Of a DNA stretch of 64,000 bases, positions 1 through 12,600 are shown in pieces; positions within the stretch are counted from its first letter, which is position 1, and each line of letters opens with the position of its first letter. The stretch spans positions 16,891,674 through 16,955,673 of the forward strand of contig JAVTVX010000002.1 of assembly GCA_033439265.1 (NCBI GenBank), in the 5' to 3' direction. The notes under the pieces were generated by a model. The model was not told the origin of the DNA. It did no database searches and saw nothing but the letters and a program-made list of their open reading frames with translations. Made by a program: the position numbers and the translations under genes. This DNA comes from Dillenia suffruticosa (lineage: Eukaryota > Streptophyta > Magnoliopsida > Dilleniales > Dilleniaceae).

Positions 1-323
1 ACACAAGAAAATTGAACTGTGCTCCTTTTCACATTGCTTTGAGTCTCATCTTTTGAATAGTTTGTGTTAATTTGGTAATTGTTTTCCATTTCTTCTTTAA
101 TGCTGATTAATGGCCATCGCCTTATGATTCTTGTAGGGGTGATGTAAATTCTTTCGGTCAAAATTTGTGCTGATCTGTTTTGATATGTTTTTGTGTATGT
201 TGAATGCTTTTCTGGAAATTATACTGCATTTTTAAAAATTTGCTTGTGAAACTCTTCATAAATTATAATAATGTTGTTTACTTTTTTGCATTTTCTTTTG
301 TATCTTCATTGCAATGAATACAG

Positions 324-1862
324 AGTCGACCTATATTTAATAAGAGCACAAGGTTTGAGGACATGAGACATGCTGAGGATGACAGGGTTCCATTTCGGAG
401 GCCACCTTCTAAAAAGTACCATCCTTTTCCTTTTCTCCATGACTTGGGAATTCCTTTTTACGGTTGCTTCTATGCATGAGGGCTTTTACCTTATTTCTCT
501 TTATTTCAGTTTTCCCAACATGATTTCTTTGATTACTTTCCAGGCAAACAAATAAAGCTTCGGGGTTAGATAATCGAGATGATGATCTTGATTTGGGTGA
601 ATTCCCACAGTAAGTTTCCATTTTAGTCAACTTGCCGTCTGATAACCTTAATTACCCATCCACATGCTGGAAGTTATGTGGCCAATTTGTCTTCTTTGGA
701 TGTTAATTTGGACTTTGATGCAGGGAAAAAAAGTCCAGCCAGTCGTCTTCTCGGCTACATGCTTCAAGACCAGAAGCAATGCCATTGGATTTTGTTGTGC
801 GTCCCCAATCTAAGATTGATCCTGATGAAATAAGAGCCCGCGCAAAACAAACAGTACAGAATCAGCGCCGCTTGAAGGTTAGTGTTCTTAGTATGAAAAC
901 AGATTTGAATTTTTTGTAGGTATAATTTATGAATGTAGCAATTCTGGTTTGGCCATATATATTTGGGATTGTTGTCAAGGTGGCTAGTTTGCTAAAGTGC
1001 ATTGTGATATTTTGTGGGCTGGCTTGATTGAACCCTGTCAAGGTGCTTGGTTTGGTTGGCGGCAGGGAATTTTTGTGATTTTAGCACTTAACTTAAATGG
1101 TGTTCTCCTGGAGATTTGGCTGTTAGAGGCATTATGAAAGGAAGTTTTCAGGAAGAAATATGGTTTGGAAGAGGGGACTTTGAAAGCTGTTATGTGACAG
1201 TTTGGATTACTATTGGGTGGAGGTGCCACATAGGAAAACAAATTTTGGCATGATTAATGGGTCTTGCACTTATTGAAAGTAGAGGTTTGCTGACCTGTTA
1301 ACAATTGCAAACTCTCATTTTCTTTTGTAATTTCTAAATTATCATCTGACTTTCACGTAACCAGCCCCTAAGTTGACATTGATTTCCTATTTTCTGGTAT
1401 CGCTTTTTTGTGGCCTTAAGACGTTCTCCCAAGTTTATGTTTCCAAGTGGCTTTCTTATACTTAAAAATAAGATCCGATTTTCACAACCAAGAATATTGC
1501 TGCTCCGTTATACATTGGATTGTATTTGCCTGGCTTTTGCCCTCCTTGAACTACATAATTTGGATCTTTACCACTAATATGTTTTTGGCTTTTCTTGCAT
1601 TAAGATTGGTCCATTATAATGCTCTTCTTTTTTGATCTTTGGATGCTGAAAAAGGTTTCTTTTCAAGGCAATTTTATTTTTTATTTATTATTTTTTGTTG
1701 AAGATAAATTAGATTCTCATTTTTGTACAGGTTTGGTAATTGTTCTGTTGGTTTGCATTGCAGATGAATAAGAAGCTACAGCAGTTAAAAGCACCCAAAA
1801 AGAAGCAGCTTCAAGCTACAAAACTAAGCGCGGAGGGAAGAGGCATGGTCAAATACTTGTAG
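324..1862 (+). CDS. 3' part of an unrecognised plus-strand gene (four exons)
   Basis: Four exons join in one frame: 324-415, 544-609, 724-877 and 1764-1862, each bounded by GT donors and AG acceptors, ending in TAG at 1860-1862. The gene begins left of the window. The readable 136 residues are hydrophilic. They include an acidic patch (DNRDDDLDLGEF), a Ser-rich stretch, then MPLDFVVRPQSKIDPDEIRA followed by a strongly basic, probably helical tail (QNQRRLKMNKKLQQLKAPKK) ending GRGMVKYL. I see no catalytic motif, membrane segment or signal. The basic tail suggests a nuclear or nucleolar protein, but that is inference and I do not recognise the family. A polyadenylation-type AATAAA lies at 2085-2090, 220 bp past the stop. 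The exon structure is more secure than any function. Confidence 0.7.
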
Positions 1863-3187
1863 TTCTTTTACATCCACAGTGAAGGGCAAAAAAGGAAGAA
1901 GAGGAAGAAGGTCAATAAGTTGGACTGACTTTGCATATATAGTTTAAGAACATTCAGTCTCTCACTTTCAGATAGCTTCCATTTTTGGGTGTAACGGTTG
2001 CTCATTTTGGCCTCGTGGAAAAAATGACAGGAGAAGGATCTCTGCTTGCTCGATTCTCACTGTTTAGTGGTCTTTAGTAGGCACAATAAAAAGTTACTTT
2101 CTCATGGCTTTGATTATTACACTCTAAAGAAGCATCCGATTTGATTAGGTTGACAATTTGTTTTTCGAACTACATGTAACTAGGTTATCTTTGAGCTTGA
2201 TGGATCAAAATGCTCCACAATGAAGGGATTGCCCCTCTTCTTGAAAGGGCTAAAGTTGGGGGCAAAGCTTTTCTCTATTGAGAGTGTTGGTCCATTCATG
2301 CAACTTGATGAGATACAATTGCCAAAATGAAACTGCTTAAAGTAATTAAAAAAATATATATCTTATTTGAATTGTGGGTTTTATTTCTGTTGATGTGGTA
2401 CTTGGTTAAGTTGCTACCCGGGTATAGCTTGGCCCGTGTTCTGCATCTTGTTGCACTGCAATTTAGTGAAAATGGCAGAATATAGCTAAGCTAATGAATC
2501 GAATTACTAGGGTTTTTCTTCTTTGAATGTAGGGAGATGGTGTGGAGAGAGACTCAGGTTTTTAAAATTTTTAATACTTGTTAGTTTCTCGATCAATTTC
2601 TCTGTCTGTCCAGTTGATTTCCTCTCTCCATCAATCTCTCTCTTCAATTTTGGAACAAGGAAAGGCGGCCTTGGGGAGAAGGCCCCTATAGGCATTTTAC
2701 ATCAGGTATATTGACGAAACTTAGAGCACCACTGAATGGTTGTAAGTTTATGTCATGGTAGGAAATATGGCCTTGCAGAGGGTCTGATGGTGCAACGGAA
2801 GTGTATACTAGCGCATATATTTTTTGACAATAGCAAAAATATTTTAGTTCCTATATCTGTACGGATCAATGACTGAGTTGAGAGTTTCATTTTTGAGATT
2901 GGGATGATTTAAATAAACAAACATCAAAGTAAATAATAATAACTAGTAAATAATAATAATATATAAGAAAGTAGCCCTCAAGTTGATGAAAAAGAAAAAT
3001 TATGATCTTAAGGTCTAACTCTCGTGATAATACAGCTTTGTTTAGGAAAGGTTAGCTAGTAAAGGATTAATTCTACTATTGTGAGATCTATATCAGATTA
3101 GGCATTTGAAACCTTGCCATATTTACACTGTCAAATTGCATGCACTTGTGCTTTATTTGATTGTCATTTGCAATTCGCTAGAAATGA
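1863..3187. other. 3' UTR and intergenic DNA
   Basis: The first ~230 bases are the 3' UTR of the preceding gene, with AATAAA at 2085-2090. The rest is AT-rich DNA. Open frames near 2507-2714 on both strands have no recognisable domain, and I see no gene. Confidence 0.5.
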
Positions 3188-3410
3188 AAGGTCTGACCCA
3201 GCAGTTGATCGAGTGGATAGGTCATCCGGTCCCTTAAGCCAAGGTCACGAATTCGACTTGCGACTTGGGCATAGAGTAACTACGTTGGGGAGACCTCTAT
3301 CCTCCGAAGGGAGATCTCAAACGGATCATTTCGGATTAGTCGGGATGAAATTTCGGATATCGACAATCGGAAGTGTCCTGTTCACTGCAAAAACAAAAGG
3401 GAAGGTCTGA
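3188..3410 (+). mobile_element. tRNA-derived SINE with target-site duplication
   Basis: The element body is 3197-3401 (205 bp), flanked by perfect 9-bp direct repeats AAGGTCTGA at 3188-3196 and 3402-3410. The head has a degenerate RNA polymerase III box A around TTGATCGAGTGG (3205-3216) and a box B-like GAATTCGACTT near 3250. The 3' part carries the block GGATTAGTCGGGATGAAAT, which I know from other plant SINEs, and ends in an A-rich tail (CAAAAACAAAAGGG). A 98-residue open frame runs through it, but it is explained by the SINE and is not a gene. SINEs of this kind need LINE enzymes to move. Confidence 0.8.
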
Positions 3411-6150
3411 TGCATCGCTTACTGTAGAAGGAAACATCTAATACTATGTGTATTTCTTGAAACTTGTACAACTCATCCATTAAATAGTTGGTTCATGTCG
3501 TCTTAGAGAAAGTCATAAACTGTCGACTGAATAATTATTATTTTAATAAAATAGAAGATTACAACATAATGAAAGCTTTTTGAAGGCCATAGGAAATGAT
3601 TTAAAATTTCTTTTGTAGTGTTTTCACGACTTTAATTTTTTCAATTCCGTGATGAACTAGTGGTTAGTTTAGCAAGGAACACTATGGGAAACGGAGTTTG
3701 TCCTTGGTACGCAGTTTATTCAATCGGGGTCTGGTTAAGTTCTTTATGAAGAAGAAATACATCAAGCAATCTTATAGCATGTTTTCTCTAAACTTTAAAG
3801 CCCTAATAAAATTGTATAAATAGATTATACTATCATGTGTTGTCAACAACCGTAACATGTACGTGTGCATGTGCATGTATTTCCCAACTGTAAAAGGGCT
3901 TTTCTTTTTTTTTTTTTTTTTAAATTTTATATTCTTGTGACGCTTTGCAAGTATAGTCATCGTTATCATGCCATGAGAAAATATTGTAATAGAAATGATT
4001 TTGTTGAGTATAAACCGAAAAAGCAGATGCAACTGTTGCTCATAATTCTTCTGTTTCTCTAAATTTTACTTTTATCATGAATCTAGGGTAGGTCGATTAT
4101 GTCCGTGCATTGAATCTTGGCCGGCCTTTTTCTGATGTGTGAAGTGTGCCCCGTCTTTTTGCTGTTGATTCAAGAGCATTCATGCTTGAGAATACACAAG
4201 TGAATAATAAATATGAAGCCATCAGCTGTATAAGCTCCCCCCCCCCTCTTTTGTGGTTTCCAGCAGAGTATATAAACAAATTATAATATGGGTCTGTGTT
4301 TGAATCAGTGGTTTGTGGTGCAGAAACGTGGTTTGTTGACTTTGTGGAAAATGTACACAACCTTGTTTAGAATTTTATTTCAGTGTAAATCTGAACTTCA
4401 TGCAGATTCTTGAACAACCATCTGACCGTCTTGCAGAAACTAGAATTTTATGTTGTTGCCTGTCTTAGATCAAATCACATTACTGTTGCTAAACGTTAAC
4501 GGGAAAAAAAAAAAGGAAAGGAAAAGAAGAGAAATGATTATAGAAGAAAGCTAACACAGAATTTCCCCCGGTCAACCTCAACACCTAGAAATGAGAGGTC
4601 AATGCAAAAGGACAGGATAATTGCGAAGAAGTCTGGTGTCACTGAATTCATAAATCTCAACAGATTTTGAGAAACCAGTTCAAATCCCGAAGATTTTGAC
4701 AGACCTGTTCAAGAGGGGTTGATCGAAGCATGAGTATACCAGAAGTATCATGGGGATGATCTCTCCCACAATAGTATTATATCGATCCATTTTTTTTTTA
4801 TTGTATAAAAATTTAAATCTAAAATTATCAGTATCATGCTTTTTTTAACAAGATAACATGGTGGTACATATTCCTACTCTCTCATACAATGAGTCGATAT
4901 CTCGGTCTCCTTTAACTACATAATTCAGCTCCGTAAAAGTTTTCTTTACAACATCAATTTTTTATTACTTTATGATAACTAAGATTCCATCTTTACAGAT
5001 ACATAATGATCTCTCTTAGTACCAAAGTTGAAGCAGTCTCTTAGTAACACACGAAATTTCAAGGGCGATGAAGCCCAAATCGCGTCTCGTCTGCTTATGT
5101 AGCTAGGAGATTCTCAATCGGTGCGTCTAGAGGTCCTCTCGGAGATTTGTTGGGGCCTTTGGCTCCTCGTCATTCTCCTATGGTCCGGTTGATAATTTTC
5201 TTCAAGAAGCAAAGTTGCAACCTTCTAGTTTTCGGAGTTTCGGATGATTTTGGGAGGTTGTTTCATAATCCATCTTGGGGCTTGTTTACTTCGTCATGGT
5301 GCGTTATATGGATTATTTGGTTATGCTTGTTTAAAGCCTACTTCGGGCCTTGTCTTGGGTGCTCTACTATTTCCCTATGCTTGGGCTTTGGAGGGTTTTG
5401 CCCTCATAGCGAAAAACGAAAAAAGAAGTCTCTATAAGACAGTCTTGTGATATAAATCTCCTCCAATCTGATGATTATAGATTCAAATTCGTGTACAATA
5501 AAAAAAAAGAAACAAAAGATTCCAGAGACAACTAAGCGGTTGCATCTCTTTCTCAATTTCTCTTTCTCAATCCCATACCCATAACAGGGGATTCAAATCT
5601 TATTATAACTGAAAAGTAGAAAAGAAAAGATTTTACGACTCTATTAATATATGAAAATTTAACATACATACAAATAAAGGATTTACTAGAGATTTTATTT
5701 TTCTAACAAATATTTTTATTAAAAAATGTTTTTCAAACCTCTCTGCATAAACACACCCTTATATTTACATTTATGGTTCGATTTTCATAATTTTTTTTTA
5801 AAGAGTGTGTGAGATTTTAAAAGTGTTTGAAAATGTAGTGTTTTTTTTTTTTATTTTTTATTTTTGGTTTCACTGTATTTTTGAATTTAAAACATTTCAT
5901 AGTCTACTTACCAGCAACAAGTAGTTCGATAAATGACTTCTAAAATCAATTTCTAAATAATTTTGCCTTAATTTTTTCATCAAGAAAATATTCAGATAAA
6001 CAAATGTAGAAAAATAAAAATAAAAATGTAGTTCCCAAAAAGTTACTTTTGAAGAAATAAGCAGAGCCTGGCCTGCGGGCCGTCCGGTTCTAATTACGTC
6101 TACTAAAAGCCTTCATTCATTGGGCAGCGACCCCCGCCCCGTCTCATAGA
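3411..6150. other. Intergenic DNA, no gene seen
   Basis: AT-rich sequence with poly-T and poly-A runs, for example near 3904-3922 and 5840. A moderately G/C-richer block at about 5040-5450 contains a 96-residue open frame on the plus strand with no recognisable domain; it could be an old repeat. No tRNA, rRNA or gene signal was found. Confidence 0.45.
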
Positions 6151-6333
6151 GAAAATAAAAACGGTGTCGTTTTATGAGGCTTTTGCGTGTGATCTGGCTG
6201 GCGTTCAATTTCCGCAGTTTCTCAGTTTCCTTTGGGACGCGTTTTCGCCTAACCCGCCATCTTCGTCGTCCCGCCCGCCCGCGGACCGCTTAAACGAAAC
6301 TCCGTCTGCTCTGACCTTCTCCCTCTCTCTAAG

Positions 6334-6616
6334 GTATCTGATCATTTTGTTTGACGACATAATTGCAACAGTCGATTGTGGTATAATTTTGGAAAGACTT
6401 GCACTTCATTTTCATCTACGTTCTAAAATTCGCCCATAGCTTTTCCCTTTTGTTATGTTTTGGGCTCGATTTTGGAGAATTTGATTTTTCTCTGTTATGA
6501 TTGTTGCTGCAAATCGTGGGTTTGTGTTTGTATGTCGGCCTTTTTTTTTTTTTGGATTTAGCTGTTTTACCATGTTTGTTCTTTCTCAATGAATAATACG
6601 AGGGGATGTAACATAG
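6334..6616 (+). other. Possible 5'-UTR intron of AE7
   Basis: A C/T-rich leader ends at a good donor, AAG|GTATCTG (6331-6340). A possible acceptor, AACATAG, ends at 6616, twelve bases before the AE7 start codon. An intron in the leader is plausible, but only a transcript could confirm it. Confidence 0.35.
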
Positions 6617-6628
6617 TTCAAGGTGGCA

Positions 6629-9600
6629 ATGGTTTCGGGGCTAATAAATGCGAATCCTGTCGTGTACGAGAAAAAGGAGCGTAGAATACGGGCGGCATCG
6701 GCTGATGTGGATGAGTATACTGTCGAACCTATTGACCAACAAGAAATTTTTGATATCCCTTTTTTCAACATTAACTCTTTTTTTTCTTTTGATGTTTCCT
6801 GTGGAAGATGTGTTGAGTCACGACATGATTATGGAAAACCAAACCAACTTTCGTGCTGCGTGCTTAGATTGTTGATGTTCTGTTAATCATATTATGATAT
6901 TCTAAGTACCATGTATTTTCATAATTTGCAGAATATGTGTCAATGCCATAGCAGTTGGGCACTTTCAGTTTGATCATTTGATTGTGAGAAATTGTTTTAA
7001 AGCTCTTTCTGCTTTCTTTGACGTGTGAAATTATATTGTCATGGTTTCTTATGAAAAGATGGCATAAGAATTAAAGCATTGCATTGCTTTAGAATTTCAG
7101 GTATGTTCTCCTTATGCAAATAGCATATTTTCATTTTTATTGATTGATCTTATGTTTTAAACGGTGTTGAATCAATTGTTTTCTTCCCCAAAATAAGTGC
7201 TCTTTGTTTGGATGTTTTTGTGTGTTATGATGGGAAAAGCTTGACTCCGAACAATTTCAAAGAAAAGTGAAGGAGGGAGTAAATAACTTTGGCCAAACAC
7301 GCGATGTGAATGAAAGGCAATTAATGGAAAGGAAAGAATAGTCAATTATGATGACTATAGTATAAGGGCATGTGTACTTTTCTTATTGATCTTCCTATTG
7401 GAACTTTTACTTCTGTCTTCTGCCACCAACTCTGAGCAAAAAGAAAGATTCAGAGCTCATAAATTAGACCATTTTCTCCTTTCCTTTTCACTATGTCAAA
7501 TGCCGCAGACGGCATAGTATTAACAGCTCATTGCTCAACGTTTCATTTCCCCAGCCTCTCTTAGAGGCGCAGCAAGTCCTCCAGCCTAGCAGTCATAAAA
7601 GGGAATTTAAAACCTAGCCTGAGCAGATTAAGAGTTCAGCCTGTGTTCTATTCTTTTGTAAACTGCAATGACTGGTTCCTCTAGATGTTGCAGGTGATGG
7701 TTGTATTTAATGCATTTTTGACTGCTTACGATCCATTGACTAAGGAATATAATTTATGATACACAAAGCCTCATTTGACTATTTCTTTGTAAATATTTTC
7801 TATTTTTTACTTACCCTTGAAAATTGTGAATAGTGAAGTGAATTCTTCATATATCCTAGTCATATACTCATCTCTTCCCCAAATTTTAGACCTGTTTACT
7901 TATGAATATAACCATTGAAGTGCTCTCACTAGCAGACCTTTTCTAAATTTGTTGTCTCTCCTTTCTTTCCTGTTTGCCATGAAAGAATGTTACAAGTGAT
8001 GTCAAAGTTTCAAGTCCCGCAAAGCTGGGGTACGTCGTGAAAAGAAAATGTCTAATGCTACTCATGTATCCGAGAAAGGTAACATGAACTTTATACAGGA
8101 AGGGAGGGAATTGTAATCACCGATAATGTATTGTTGACACATAAATGGTCCTTCTTGTTGGATTTTTTTTTTATTTTTAATTCTTTGGGGAAGTGTGGGA
8201 GGAGATTGGACTGCTTTTGTTCAGTCTATCTACTGTCATTGTGAAAGTGAAGCAAATTGTTTTATATGACATTCCATGAGAGGGAAAAATGTTGGACTTA
8301 GCTTTCTTGTTGAGCTCATGTGGTGACCTCAAGCACATCTAGGCAAACTGTGTTGAAATTACCAAATGGATTGCTTTAGAGCTAATTGACAACAACATCT
8401 AAGGGGTTCCTCTTTCCTTTTTTTTTTTTTTAAATTACATATTGAACTTTTTCTCTCTCATATTCCCTAATTGCACAAAGGTAGAGATTCCTAGACCCTA
8501 CTATAGAACCTTATCCCAGTGCCTCATGTTTGTTAAATGGACATTTAGACTGGATTGCATTGACTTTCTTGTGGCCTCATTAGACAAACTAAAGCCAATA
8601 TGCACTTTCAAATAATTTGTTCTAGAAAGATGTATGTTGGCCCCCAACCTTTAGTTGTTAAATTATGGTGTGTGATGGTCTAACTACAATGAAAAGATTT
8701 TCTATAGTATTCACGGTATGATGACCTGGTAGTGTGGTTTTTTTTTCCTTAATGCTCATACATCATATTAGAGATATAAAAGATCCAGAGCATCCTTATT
8801 CACTTGAAGAACTAAAAGTCATAACAGAAGATGCCATCGAAGTGGATGACAAGCACAGTTATGTTCTGTAAATATATACCCAACTGTTTTTCATAGTTCA
8901 CTTTTGAAATATCTGCGGCACTGTTATTCATCAATACACTATACTGGTTTTATGCCTTTTCCTTTTTTTTTTTCTTTCGATTTAGGGTAACATTTACTCC
9001 TACAGTTGAGCATTGCAGTATGGCTACAGTAATTGGACTTTGCCTGCGAGTGAAGCTTATGCGGAGCTTGCCTTCTCGATATAAGGTAATCCCTTCCTTT
9101 CATTTCATAAGCTTAGCTGATAATATTCTCTTTAATTTCCTTCCGGATGCAATCAGTTTTTTTGCCCCTTCTTTTTTTGTTTGTGGGTTTGGGTTTGGTG
9201 AACTGCACACCTGATGCTGTGCCCAAACTAGTCATTTGAGTATGTTTGTTTGCTTGGAATCTTTATTTCTTAACAAACCTTACTGATAAAGTAGCTTCAG
9301 CTCTTAATTACTTGTTTACTTGTTGATTTTGCTTCTGATATACCTTTTTGAGAGTCTTACTAGTCCAGGTTTCTTTTTCTATAAGTTGTTCATTGATCAT
9401 CTTATTAAGACATAAGATATTTCTACTTTGTGCTTATTTAATTTGGAAAGGGAAGGCCTCTTCCTAAGTCAAGGCTTTTAACCAGAGATTAAAATTGCAG
9501 TCACAATTGCTGTGGGGGTCGTGATTGCAGTTGTAATGGTATAAGGTATAGCGGGTTTGCTGTTGTGGAAATTGCCCATTGCGGAGGAATTGGCTTTTCC

Positions 9601-12600
9601 ACTTTGTGGAGGTGTCACAGTAATATCATGTCTTGCAATGGCAGCTGCGGTGGTAATATATGGTCATGGTCAGAGCAGCTGCCGTGGCCCATTTGTTAGT
9701 TCTATGCTGCTAGCTGGTTTAAAGTTAGAATTGATGCTGAAAATCTCTTGCATGTGATGAGAGATTCCATTTTTTTGGGATATTTGGAATGTATGATAAA
9801 ATGAAACAGTAAGGAAATTAAAAACAGATATTTCCTTATTGTCCTGTTCTTTGGGCTAATGAGAAATCTTTTTAATGTTTGAGTGGAGCACTGGATTATC
9901 CAAAAAAATGTGCATACTCTTCTGGTAACAAAGTTTAGAGGTAGCAGAAGCTATAAAATATATGACGTCTGCTACGATTTCCTTTTTATTTCTTGTATTT
10001 TTGTTGGAAAAGAATGCATGAATTTACTTTATCCCATCGACTCAATTTCTTAGAAGAGGTTCGTTTCTGTCACTTTTTTATGGTGTGTGACCTTTGGATC
10101 TTTTAAAAGATTTAGCTTTGCAGATATTGAAATGGACCAGAAAACTCCTTTGTTTTAATTTATGTTTTTGTGCTCCTGTGAATTAAATGGTGGAATTTGA
10201 ACGGAGAAAATATAAGTACTCTTAGAGACAAATTAATTTAAGTAGCAATTTTTTTTTTTGGTGATACAAAGGAGATTCAAGTAGCAAATTATTCCACTAA
10301 TGATGATTCAAAGACAATATGAAAATAGATGTCTACTAATATGAAGAGTATAGGTAAGGAGGTTTTTGGTATATCTAAGAGTCAGGTCCCGATAGACAAG
10401 GAGTTATGGTGGTGGAACGAAGAAATACAAATTACTATCAGAACGAAACAAGAGTGTTATAGGAGTCTCAAAGATAATAGTAGTAGTGATGCATATGAAA
10501 AATATAAAAGTGCAAAAGAAAAATAGGTGAAAAGGTTATCCACGAATCAAAAAGTAAGGTATGTAATGAACTATACAAAAAACTAGAGACCAAGATGGAG
10601 AAAGAGAGATCTACAGAGTTACCAAACTAAAGGAGAGAAAGAGAACATATCTAAATGGTGTTAGATATATTAAAAGTGAAACTAATAGTATACTTGTAAG
10701 AGATGAGGACATAAGAAAGCTCGAGATACCTGTAGAAAAAGTTAATAGAGATTTTAAATGTAAGATTCGTCCCTATAAAGTTAAAGATGGAGAAAGAGAG
10801 ATCTACAGAGTTACCAAACTAAGGGAGAGAAAGAAAACAAATCTAAATGGTGTTAGGTGTATTAAAAGTGAAACTAATAGTATACTTGTAAGAGATGAGG
10901 ATATAAAAAAGTGTTGGAAAGACTATTTTGATAATTTTTTTAATGTTAAAAGTACAATAAATATAGGAAATATTGAATACCTATAGAAGAAGTTAATAAA
11001 GATTTTAAACGTAAGATTCGTCCCTATAAAGTTAAGGAGGCTTTAAAGAGGATGATGAATAATAAAGTCATAAGACTTGATGGAATTTCCATTAAAATGT
11101 CGAAATGCTTGGGTGAATTTGGTATAGTAATGTTAACGGATCTTTTCAACAAAATTTGGCAAACCATGAAAACGTCCAAAGCATGGAGAGAGAGCATGCT
11201 TTTATCCCTATATAAGAATAAAAGAGACATACAAGATTGCTCCAATTACAGAGAAATAAAACTTATGAGTCATTCCATGAAGTTATGGAAGAATGTTGTT
11301 GTTGCTGTTTTGTTCTCCTATCTTCTGTTTTCTCTAACACAATTTTACAGAAAAGGAGGTTCTTGAGATTCTAGTATGCTGACTTTGGTTATGAGCAGAT
11401 TCTAACTCATGGAGGAATTTATTATCTTCAGACTTATTGAAAATTAAACTCATGTCCTTTGGATAAGTGCTAATCTCCTGTATTGTATTCTTACCTCAAT
11501 TTTATTGATGGTAGAAGTGGGGATAGAGAAATATTAGTGACTGATAAGCTGGTGAGTCGACATGATGTATTGAAAGCCGCGGCATGAGTGTGCTAATGTT
11601 GATCGCATGATCTACATGTGATCAAAATGTTATGACTATATTGGAAGTTTAACTTAAAAGATTGATTGCAGCATTATGTAACATATGAGAGGTTAGTCAA
11701 GCAGATAGCTTGCATTGATGACTATCTGGTTCCATGTTAGTGATGTGGGAGTGTTGATGTAATGCACGTGATGAGACAAGCTGCATGCTGTGAGTGAACA
11801 GGCAAGTATCCCTTCTGATTAAAGGATGGATCCATGCCATATTGCACTACCAGAAACCTAGGTTGCACGGAAACCAATATGGAGAAATAGCATTTTATAA
11901 GAATATAGGAAATGGAAACGTGAGAAAATGCATAAATATAAAAAATATAAAAAATATAAAAAATATAAAAAATATAAAAATTTTTATATAAATATTAATT
12001 ATTTTATAAAAATAATAGAATAATAATTTTTTTATAATAAAAATCTAAAATGATCAAATATTTAACTGTTAATTATAAGATAAAAAATATAAAAAAATAA
12101 AATTGTAATTAAATAACCAAATGATTCATTAAATGTGGGAAAATATGTAAATATAAAAAATATAAGGATTTTTGTATAAATATTAATGAATTTAACTTGT
12201 TGAACCGTTTCGAAAACTGGAAACGTTTTGGAAACTGGAAATGTTAGTATTGAAAAGCTTCTGTGCATCAGAACCAGAAACTATAAGACTTTATCCTAAG
12301 CTACTTGCTAGTTCTATATAGGAGCTGTTCATGTCATCCCCTGCATCATATTGTTGGGAAAATCTTTCGTTTTTGCTTTTCCTCACCTTTTTAAACACAC
12401 TTCCCACCCCCCCCCCCCAAAAAAAAACCATTTTCTTCTTTGGACTTTCAAGGGATGTTTCTTTCCTTTCAGGGAAAACACTAGCTTTCTTTTAGATTTA
12501 AGTCCGAATCATTTTGAAATCATTAGATGTGATCATGGATTTTACCTATGGACCAAGGTTGGTTATTATGCATGTACGGAGAAGATTAACAATTTTCCTA

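Noticed and set aside
3114-3410. 98-residue plus-strand open frame
   Set aside because: It lies almost wholly within a SINE with target-site duplications and ends in the right duplication.
5147-5450. Two overlapping plus-strand frames of 68-96 residues
   Set aside because: Aromatic-rich translations with no family match; may be an old repeat, but I could not show it.
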